A stretch of 63,633 nt of DNA. Origin: Chloroflexota bacterium. Lineage in GTDB: Bacteria; Chloroflexota; Anaerolineae; Anaerolineales; VGOW01. This document shows, piece by piece, positions 57,681 to 63,633 of the stretch. A program made the position numbers and the translations under genes. The notes below the pieces were generated by a model. It worked only from the letters and a program-made list of their open reading frames with translations, ran no database searches and was not told the DNA's origin. The first letter of the stretch is position 1. Every line of letters starts with the position of its first letter. The DNA is taken from contig VGOW01000017.1 in NCBI GenBank assembly GCA_016875735.1, positions 1 to 63,633 of the forward strand. The letters run 5' to 3'.

Positions 57681-58331
57681 ATGAAGCGAAGCGAACAAAT
57701 CATTGCCGACTTGGGGCAGATTGCCAGCGTCAATGTCGAAGTGGAACTGCTGAATCTGTATCGGGGCCTCCCCATCGTGCATAAAGCGTCCATCGCCAAA
57801 ATTGAAGGCGGCATGGTCACTTTCCGAGTCCACAAGCATCAGTTGGTTTGTCTCGACGCTGAAAAGCAGACCGTCATCCTCAGCGAGATTTTGCAGGAGG
57901 CCGTCGGCGCGTCGGTCGTTGCGCTGGACAAGCAAACCAGCACCGCCGACCTGACCAACTTCGTGTACACCGCCCAAAAACTGGGCGAGCGAATGATGGT
58001 GCGCGTGGAACCGAAAGGCTCGATCTCTGTGGAAGTCGCCGCCGATGGCGGGAAGGCGGTGGCCGCACTGGCCGACATTTCCCTCAACGGAGTCGGCCTG
58101 CGCATGCCCGGCGTCGGAGTCCGACTCAAGAAGAAGATGCCCGTGAAACTGACTCTGCAATTGCCCAACGCCCAAATCAACGCGGCGGGCGTGGTGCGCT
58201 ACGTCAAACAGGACGCCGACAGTTTTCGCGCTGGCGTGGACTTTTCGCAGGACGTGCGAGTGAAGGCGCTGGTGGCGCAATACATCACCGGCCGCCGCGC
58301 AGAAATCCTCAACGAACTCGACGCGGCCTGA
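57681..58331 (+). CDS. PilZ-domain protein
   Basis: A 216-residue protein with a C-terminal PilZ domain: the arginine motif lies in GERMMVRVEP (about 102-111) and the D-x-S-x-x-G motif in LADISLNGVGLRMPG. These bind cyclic di-GMP in the family. The N-terminal part (about residues 1-95) resembles the YcgR-type N-terminal domain but is not diagnostic. Likely controls motility or adhesion; no motility genes are near. It follows recN by 25 bases. Confidence 0.82.
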   Translation: MKRSEQIIADLGQIASVNVEVELLNLYRGLPIVHKASIAKIEGGMVTFRVHKHQLVCLDAEKQTVILSEILQEAVGASVVALDKQTSTADLTNFVYTAQKLGERMMVRVEPKGSISVEVAADGGKAVAALADISLNGVGLRMPGVGVRLKKKMPVKLTLQLPNAQINAAGVVRYVKQDADSFRAGVDFSQDVRVKALVAQYITGRRAEILNELDAA

Positions 58332-58343
58332 CAGGAGCCGAAC

Positions 58344-58994
58344 ATGGAAGCAGTGCTCGACCCGCTCATTCGCTCGCCCAAACTGCCGATGTACATTCGC
58401 CAGTTGGAAAAGGCTCTGGCCGAAGAAGATCAGAAGCGCCAGCATTTCTATGAAACCGTTCGCGAAGGTGATAAGGCTGAATTCATCAACGGGGAGGTCA
58501 TCGTGCATTCGCCGGTCAGACTGTCTCACAACGAAGCCTCTTTTCATCTTGCCCGCCTCATTGCTACCTATGTTGAGAGCCGTGAACTCGGAACGGTGGG
58601 CCACGAAAAACTGATGATCTCGCTCACCCGCAACGACTACGAGCCGGACATCTGCTTCTGGGCCAAAGAGAGGGCCGCGACATTTCAACCGGATCAATTG
58701 CGCTTCCCCGCCCCCGACTTCGTTGCCGAAATCCTTTCGGACACAACCCAAGCCATTGATCGCGGGATTAAGTTTGAAGATTACGCCGCTCACGGCGTGA
58801 GCGAATACTGGATTGTCGATCCTGAAGAGCAGACCGTTGAGCAATACCTCCTGGACGGAGACCATTACAAACTTATGCTCAAAGCTGGAGAGGCCCAAAT
58901 CAAAAGCGCGGCGCTGCCCGGCTTCGCCATTCCAGTGCGCGCCATCTTCGACGCGGCGGAACGACAGCGCGCGCTTCGCAATTTGATCGCCTGA
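58344..58994 (+). CDS. Uma2-family (DUF820) putative endonuclease
   Basis: A PD-(D/E)XK-like protein of 216 residues in the Uma2 family, common in Cyanobacteria and Chloroflexota. Key parts: EFINGEVIVHSPVRLSHNEA (N-terminal recognition), YEPDICFW (acidic pair), FVAEILSDTTQAIDRGIKFE (catalytic glutamate) and GVSEYWIVDPEEQTVEQY. Nuclease function is inferred from the fold. It follows the PilZ gene by 12 bases. Confidence 0.9.
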   Translation: MEAVLDPLIRSPKLPMYIRQLEKALAEEDQKRQHFYETVREGDKAEFINGEVIVHSPVRLSHNEASFHLARLIATYVESRELGTVGHEKLMISLTRNDYEPDICFWAKERAATFQPDQLRFPAPDFVAEILSDTTQAIDRGIKFEDYAAHGVSEYWIVDPEEQTVEQYLLDGDHYKLMLKAGEAQIKSAALPGFAIPVRAIFDAAERQRALRNLIA

Positions 58995-58995
58995 C

Positions 58996-59739
58996 GTGTT
59001 GCCCCTCGACCGCCAAAACGAATACCGCCGCCGATACCGCGCGCTCAACCCTCGCTGGCAACCCAGCGGCGATGCGTTCGAGCAGATCGTTCGCCATGCG
59101 ATCTCGCCCGCGACTCGATTGCTCGATCTCGGCGGCGGGCGCGGCGGGCTGATTGAAAAAATTCACGCCGAAGTGGGCGCCGCCACCGCGCTCGACCCCG
59201 ATCTCCTCTCCCTGCGCCAACATCGCGTCCCGGCAGTTCCCCGCAGTTGCGGCCTCGCCGAATCGCTCCCCTTCCGCGCCGAGTCATTCGATGTGATCAC
59301 CGCCCTCTGGCTGCTCGAACATCTCCCCGATCCCGTCACAGCCTTTTCCGAGATTCATCGAGTCCTCGCGCCCAACGGCCTCTTCATCTTCCTCACCCCC
59401 AACGCTCTTCACCCATTACTGACTGCCAATTACTTGTCACGCTTCTTCCCATCTCTCCAGCGCGCACTCATTCCTCGCCTCTACGCCCGCGCCGAAGCCG
59501 ACACCTTTCCCGTGCGCTATCGAGCGAACACTGCCGCCGCGCTCCGCGCCCTCTGCCGTCGAGTCGACTTCACCCTCGAACTTCGTTTCATCGCCGACCC
59601 AACATACACGGCATTCAACGATCCACTGTTTCGCCTCTCCGCATTCGTCGAACGATTCATCCCCGCGCCATTCCGAATCCATTTGATCGGCGTCGCGCAA
59701 AAAAAGGCATCGGGTGTCTCGAAGACACCCGATGCCTGA
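58996..59739 (+). CDS. Class I SAM-dependent methyltransferase
   Basis: A methyltransferase of 247 residues in the UbiE-type superfamily. The SAM-binding motif is LLDLGGGRGGLIEKI, then TALDPDLLSLRQH and AESFDVITALWLLEHLPD (post-motif) with HRVLAPNGLFIFLTPN. It begins at GTG 58996, one base past the Uma2 stop. The last 13 codons (QKKASGVSKTPDA) are the terminator hairpin of the convergent clp gene, so the C-terminus was probably extended into it. Substrate unknown. Confidence 0.85.
   Translation: MLPLDRQNEYRRRYRALNPRWQPSGDAFEQIVRHAISPATRLLDLGGGRGGLIEKIHAEVGAATALDPDLLSLRQHRVPAVPRSCGLAESLPFRAESFDVITALWLLEHLPDPVTAFSEIHRVLAPNGLFIFLTPNALHPLLTANYLSRFFPSLQRALIPRLYARAEADTFPVRYRANTAAALRALCRRVDFTLELRFIADPTYTAFNDPLFRLSAFVERFIPAPFRIHLIGVAQKKASGVSKTPDA
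59698..59738 (-). terminator. Rho-independent terminator of clpC (overlaps methyltransferase 3' end)
   Basis: On the minus strand AGGCATCGGGTGTC (59737-59724) pairs with GACACCCGATGCCT (59718-59705), followed by TTTTTTTG. The 14-bp perfect stem is the end of the clp transcript. The same bases code for the last codons of the convergent methyltransferase. Confidence 0.85.
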
Positions 59740-59751
59740 TGTTGCCTCAAG

Positions 59752-59778
59752 GGGCAGACGCAAGGTCTGCCCTACAAC
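59752..59778. repeat. Palindromic repeat (GGGGCAGACGCAAGGTCTGCCC)
   Basis: ggggcagacgcaaggtctgc forms a stem with loop gcaag. It is another member of the family at 3347-3426, located just past the clpC stop. Confidence 0.65.
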
Positions 59779-59791
59779 AAAACGCAATCGT

Positions 59792-62269
59792 TCACTCCGT
59801 CGTCTTTCCCGCCGACTCCATTTCCACCGGGATCGGCTCGCCGCCTTTGCGGAACTCGATCTGCCCCTCTTTCACATCCACCATCACTGTGTCGCCGGGC
59901 GCGAAGTCGCCGCGCAGCATCTGCACCGAAAGCGGACTCTCGACATACTTCTGCAGGGCTCGCCGCAGGGGCCGCGCCCCAAACGATTTGTCGTAGCCTT
60001 CCTTCGCCAGCCACTTGCGCGCCGCGTCGGTCAACTCAATGCGGATGCCGTGTTCGCTCAATCGCTCGCGCACTTCCTTCATCTGCAAATCCACAATAAA
60101 CTCCACTTGCTCCAGCGTGAGCGGCGAGAAGATGATGATCTCGTCGATACGATTGATGAACTCGGGCCGGAAGGTGCTCTTCAGCGCCTTCTCGATCTTC
60201 TCGTGGCTATCGTCCTCTTTGGCGTCGTCGCCTTTGCGCAAAAAGCCAAGCGACCCCGACCGTTGCACGAATTCGGTGCCCAAATTGCTGGTCATGATCA
60301 GCACCGTGTTGCGGAAATCCACCGTGCGCCCCTGCCCGTCGGTGAGGCGGCCATCGTCGAGAATTTGCAGCAGCGCATTCCACACGTCGGCGTGCGCCTT
60401 TTCGATCTCATCGAACAGCACCACGCGATACGGGCGGCGGCGCACGGCTTCGGTGAGTTGGCCGCCCTCATCGTAGCCCACGTATCCGGGCGGGGCGCCG
60501 AAGAGTCGGCTCACCGTGTGCTGTTCGCGATACTCGCTCATATCCACGCGCACCAGCGCGTCTTCGTCGTCGAAGAGAAATTCGGCCAGCGCCTTTGCCA
60601 GTTCGGTTTTGCCCACGCCCGACGAGCCGAGAAAGATGAATGAGCCGATGGGGCGCTTTGGCGATTTGAGTCCCGAGCGCGCGCGGCGGATGGCGTCCGA
60701 CAAGGCGCGGATGGCGTCGTCCTGCCCGATGATGCGTTGATGCAGGCGCTCTTCCATGTGCAACAGTTTCTCCGACTCCGTTTCCATCATTTGATTCAAC
60801 GGGATGCCCGTCCACTGCGCCACCACTTCGGCGATGTCTTTTTCATCCACCTTCTCGTCGAGCTGATGCTCTCGCTCCCACTCATCGCGCTTATGATTGA
60901 ACTCCTCCTCGTGCCGGATGCGTTGAACTTTGATCTCGGCGGCGCGTTGATAATCGCGGGTGGCCGAGGCGGCGTCTTCTTCGGCCTGCAAACGTTCGAG
61001 CTCGGTTTTGAGCGTTTTGAGTTCGCCGGGCAGAGAATAGAGCGCGATGCGCACCTTCGCTGCCGCCTCGTCCATCACGTCGATGGCTTTATCGGGCAGG
61101 GAACGGTCGGTGACGTAGCGCTGTGACAGTTTGACCGCCGACTCGAGCGCCGAGTCGGTGATGGTCACTTTGTGATGGGCCTCGTATCGATCGCGCAGGC
61201 CTTTGAGCATGTCAATCGTTTCTTCGACGCCCGGCTCATCCACGAACACCGGCGAGAAGCGGCGCTCCAGCGCGGCGTCTTTTTCGATGTGCTTGCGATA
61301 TTCGTCGAGCGTGGTTGCGCCCACGCATTGCAGTTCGCCGCGCGCGAGGGCGGGCTTGAGCATGTTGCTGGCGTCCATCGCGCCCTGCGCCGCGCCCGCG
61401 CCCACCACCGTGTGCAGTTCGTCGATGAAAAGAATGATGTCGCCCTGCGAGCGTTGAATTTCTTCGATGGCCGCTTTCAACCGCTCCTCGAACTCGCCGC
61501 GGAAGCGGCTGCCGGCGATCATCGCCCCGAGGTCGAGCGAGATCACCTTTTTGCCCATGAGTATCTGCGGCACGTCGTTGGCGGCGATCTTTTGCGCCAG
61601 CCCTTCGACGATAGCCGTCTTGCCCACTCCGGCTTCGCCGATGAGCACCGGGTTGTTTTTGGTGCGGCGGCTCAAAATCTGAATCACGCGCAGGATTTCG
61701 GGATCGCGCCCGATGACCGGATCGAGTTTGCCCTCTTTGGCCGACGAGGTGAGATCGCGGCTGTACTTTTCGAGGGTGCGGTACCGAGTCTCGGCCTGCG
61801 GATCGGTCACCCGCTGACCGCCGCGAATATCTTTCACCGCCTCGTACACGCGCTCTTTGGTGATGCCCGCTTCGGCGAGGATGCGGGCCACGGCGGTATT
61901 GCGCTCGGAGAGGATGGCGAGGAAGATGTGCTCGGTGGAGATGTATTCGTCTTTGAGGCGGTTGGCCTCCTCCTTGGCGAGATCGATGATGCGCTTGACG
62001 CGCGGGGTGATGAATACCTGCCCGGTGCCGCCGCCATAAATGGCGACTTTGGGGCTGGCGCGCAGAACGTCGTCGAGGCGGCGCTTGATCAGTTCAATGT
62101 CCACCGACAGCTTTTCGAGTATCTGCGGGATCACGCCGTCGGGCTGTTCGAGGAGGGCGAGCAGAATGTGCTCGGTATCCACTTGGTTGTGGCTGTACCG
62201 CTGGAGAATTTCGTAGGCGCGAGCGGCGGCATCTTGCGCGCGCTCGGTGAAACGGTCAAATCGCATCAT
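59792..62269 (-). CDS. clpC: Clp protease ATP-binding subunit (ClpC-type)
   Basis: A Hsp100 unfoldase feeding ClpP. The Clp N-domain repeats lie at residues 1-145 ([34 protein letters not shown]). The first AAA module has Walker [15 protein letters not shown] (211-224) and Walker [14 protein letters not shown]. The linker with a UVR-like helix is near residue 425 ([18 protein letters not shown]). The second AAA module has Walker [16 protein letters not shown] near residue 548 and [17 protein letters not shown]. The middle domain is short, so ClpC rather than ClpB. Length (825) is typical. Confidence 0.93.
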   Translation of the reverse strand: MMRFDRFTERAQDAAARAYEILQRYSHNQVDTEHILLALLEQPDGVIPQILEKLSVDIELIKRRLDDVLRASPKVAIYGGGTGQVFITPRVKRIIDLAKEEANRLKDEYISTEHIFLAILSERNTAVARILAEAGITKERVYEAVKDIRGGQRVTDPQAETRYRTLEKYSRDLTSSAKEGKLDPVIGRDPEILRVIQILSRRTKNNPVLIGEAGVGKTAIVEGLAQKIAANDVPQILMGKKVISLDLGAMIAGSRFRGEFEERLKAAIEEIQRSQGDIILFIDELHTVVGAGAAQGAMDASNMLKPALARGELQCVGATTLDEYRKHIEKDAALERRFSPVFVDEPGVEETIDMLKGLRDRYEAHHKVTITDSALESAVKLSQRYVTDRSLPDKAIDVMDEAAAKVRIALYSLPGELKTLKTELERLQAEEDAASATRDYQRAAEIKVQRIRHEEEFNHKRDEWEREHQLDEKVDEKDIAEVVAQWTGIPLNQMMETESEKLLHMEERLHQRIIGQDDAIRALSDAIRRARSGLKSPKRPIGSFIFLGSSGVGKTELAKALAEFLFDDEDALVRVDMSEYREQHTVSRLFGAPPGYVGYDEGGQLTEAVRRRPYRVVLFDEIEKAHADVWNALLQILDDGRLTDGQGRTVDFRNTVLIMTSNLGTEFVQRSGSLGFLRKGDDAKEDDSHEKIEKALKSTFRPEFINRIDEIIIFSPLTLEQVEFIVDLQMKEVRERLSEHGIRIELTDAARKWLAKEGYDKSFGARPLRRALQKYVESPLSVQMLRGDFAPGDTVMVDVKEGQIEFRKGGEPIPVEMESAGKTTE

Positions 62270-62282
62270 AGGTTTCCATCCT

Positions 62283-62630
62283 TTACCACGACAAACGCTT
62301 TGCGACGCTCACTTCATACACTTCGGTGTATTGGTGGTCGGTGCTGATGTCCCAATCGTACTTCTCCTTGAAGAGACGGGTGACTTCCGCAGATGGTTGC
62401 ACGACTTGCGCCCGGCCCTCGACGATGTGCGGGTTGCTCCCGTCTTCGAGCGCCAGAACCACATTCGGGTTGTGATGCAAGTTTCGGGCCTTCACGCTTT
62501 TGGGGTCGGTGACGAAATACCACTTGCCGTCGGCCACCACGAACCACACCGGCGCGAGGTGCGGGCGGTCATCGCGCCTCACCGTCGCCACCCAGATATT
62601 CTTCGCCGTGCCCAAACGCGGGTCAGCCAT
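62283..62630 (-). CDS. Pyridoxamine 5'-phosphate oxidase-family protein
   Basis: A split-barrel flavin-binding protein of 115 residues. It has [20 protein letters not shown] and [19 protein letters not shown], as in the F420/FMN-binding branch, followed by [20 protein letters not shown] heme, FMN or F420 cofactor is possible. ATG 62630 is preferred to the upstream GTG. The stop lies 13 bases from the clpC start on the same strand. Confidence 0.85.
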   Translation of the reverse strand: MADPRLGTAKNIWVATVRRDDRPHLAPVWFVVADGKWYFVTDPKSVKARNLHHNPNVVLALEDGSNPHIVEGRAQVVQPSAEVTRLFKEKYDWDISTDHQYTEVYEVSVAKRLSW

Positions 62631-62726
62631 CACTAAAAATTATACTCCTGAGCAAGGCGCATTGTGCAACGGCAGGTGTTAGAGTTGCGTATGAAAAGCA
62701 GACTGCCTGAGTGGCTAGCGCGCAGA

Positions 62727-63557
62727 TCACGGGCATATTTGGCGGCGCGCGTCGAGCTCTCGATCCTTGATGATGGCGCTGAACTGCATAGCCTCGGCCT
62801 GCGGGCAGAGATCGTCGAGAGTGATGCCAGTGTCGGTGTACTCGGCGGCGAATACGGCCTTTCCGGACTCGATGAAGGGCGCCATCTGATCGCACCATCC
62901 TTCTGCGAAACAATCCTCCGTCAACGCCCAGTCGAAGTGAGCCGCGAGGTCGGCGGCTTGCGCCGGCACGTTCTTCAACCCGATGGACAACCCGCGCGCA
63001 TGCGCCTCCTCCGCAAGCCAAACGTTGTACCGAAGTTGATCTTGATACGTGAGGGGGAAGCCGGTATCGTTGGTGTAGCCATCCATGTTATCCGGCTCGA
63101 CAGCGTCGAAGCCTTTGGCCTTACATTCATCCAGCCGGGCGCGCATGAGAGGAGCAAGGAGATCGATCCGGCGGATGTCGAGCCACTTCTCGCCCGGCCA
63201 GCCTTCATAGTCGTTGCCGATCACTTCCGGCGGAAACTGATCGGCGTCGGGCCGCCAATCTTCCCAACTGCCCACACTCACATAGCAGATCACTTTCCGA
63301 TCTTTTTCGCGCAGCGCCGCAACTACCTTCGCGTCGTTGTCGAATAGATCGATGTCGAACACAGCCGCGTCAACCGATTGATCGATGGGCAATGCGGACA
63401 ACTGCCACTGCCACGTTGTTCCGGGCGCGGGCCGCCACACGAGTTGGTCGTTATCGGGAATGTTGTCGAGCGTGGGGGTGGGTGTCTGCGCCCCATCTTG
63501 CAGGGCGCAGGCAACGGCGGCAAGGAGAAGATTCGTCAGCGGCCAGCGGCGGCTCAT
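62727..63557 (-). CDS. Endo-alpha-1,4-polygalactosaminidase-like (GH114) lipoprotein
   Basis: A 276-residue secreted enzyme with a probable signal peptide and lipobox (LLLAAVACALQDG, cysteine near residue 17). The TIM-barrel GH114 signature follows: FDIDLFDNDAKVVAALR, ICYVSVGSWEDWRPD, GEKWLDIRRIDLLAPLM, GFDAVEPDNMDGYTND (catalytic Glu/Asp) and WALTEDCFAEGWCDQM. It likely cleaves galactosamine polymers or host/biofilm glycans. The stop of the next gene upstream lies 2 bases away. Confidence 0.9.
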   Translation of the reverse strand: MSRRWPLTNLLLAAVACALQDGAQTPTPTLDNIPDNDQLVWRPAPGTTWQWQLSALPIDQSVDAAVFDIDLFDNDAKVVAALREKDRKVICYVSVGSWEDWRPDADQFPPEVIGNDYEGWPGEKWLDIRRIDLLAPLMRARLDECKAKGFDAVEPDNMDGYTNDTGFPLTYQDQLRYNVWLAEEAHARGLSIGLKNVPAQAADLAAHFDWALTEDCFAEGWCDQMAPFIESGKAVFAAEYTDTGITLDDLCPQAEAMQFSAIIKDRELDARRQICP

Positions 63558-63558
63558 C

Positions 63559-63633
63559 TCACACCGGCTTGAACTGCTCGAACGGCTGTCGGCAGGCGTT
63601 GCAATAGTGAATCGTCCGGCAGAGCGTGGGGCC
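63559..63633 (-). CDS. Partial protein with C-terminal cysteine pair (5' part beyond window)
   Basis: The last 24 codons of a gene running off the right edge: TLCRTIHYCNACRQPFEQFK, then PV and a stop. The pattern C-x6-C-x2-C resembles a zinc ribbon at the C-terminus of a protein I cannot identify. It ends two bases before the GH114 start, so the two may be co-transcribed. Confidence 0.55.
   Translation of the reverse strand, partial: GPTLCRTIHYCNACRQPFEQFKPV

Overview
The window looks like a chromosomal segment of a high-GC anaerobic Chloroflexota bacterium, probably Anaerolineae, and possibly a metagenome-assembled genome. I infer this from the gene mix: MetV/MetF with Hdr and MvhD subunits, a KamA-type aminomutase, a toast-rack lipoprotein, B-box membrane proteins and a T-box on thrS. 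The dense short intergenic repeats also fit that group. No 16S gene or other lineage marker is present, so the assignment is tentative.

Layout. 1-2.3 kb (minus): lysS (cut by the window edge), greA, a PIG-L deacetylase, then tRNA-Lys (plus). 2.4-6.6 kb (minus): an integrase remnant, a truncated glycosyltransferase, a QueD/PTPS-like protein, an MDR dehydrogenase, a RibD-type reductase, a GTP cyclohydrolase II whose core is overwritten by a 118-bp copy of the next gene, and a small membrane protein. 6.7-13.2 kb (plus): an ATP-grasp enzyme, tRNA-Val, a T-box with thrS, a CPBP protease, two tRNA-Ser genes and a frameshifted glycosyltransferase. 13.2-20.8 kb: an MGDG-synthase-like glycosyltransferase and DUF951 (minus), then M50 protease, HD protein, TyrA, GIY-YIG, Kbl, DinB, Dam and an OmpR-type regulator (plus).

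20.9-35.4 kb is the centrepiece: a minus-strand operon of hdrA, mvhD, an hdrA stub, a membrane protein, a 1,556-residue HdrA fusion with a GltD/NfnB-like insert, a second mvhD, two GNATs, metV, metF, an HdrC-HdrB fusion and an unknown protein. It plausibly encodes a flavin-based electron-bifurcating methylene-tetrahydrofolate reductase of the Wood-Ljungdahl methyl branch. It sits exactly between a response regulator gene and a histidine kinase gene, both on the plus strand.

35.6-44.3 kb: histidine kinase, YggX, a formyltransferase and a small membrane protein (plus), then a minus-strand cluster of lysine 2,3-aminomutase, three D-Ala-D-Ala-ligase-like ATP-grasp enzymes and a GNAT, possibly making a beta-lysine conjugate. 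44.6-50.4 kb: a CheY-like regulator, a secreted protein, tRNA-Arg, a PLP dehydratase, an aldo-keto reductase, an RRM protein with a terminator in its leader, a CarD-like protein and an LLM oxidoreductase. 50.5-51.0 kb: a Bcp peroxiredoxin with in-frame TGA exactly at the catalytic cysteine, a strong selenoprotein candidate. The remainder holds toast-rack and PspC proteins, a nucleoside kinase, NAD kinase, a B-box protein, RecN, PilZ, Uma2, a methyltransferase, ClpC, a PNPOx-family protein and GH114.

A striking global feature is the number of short low-complexity or palindromic repeat families between genes. Several of them also lie in frame inside coding sequences, most clearly five times in the giant HdrA fusion.
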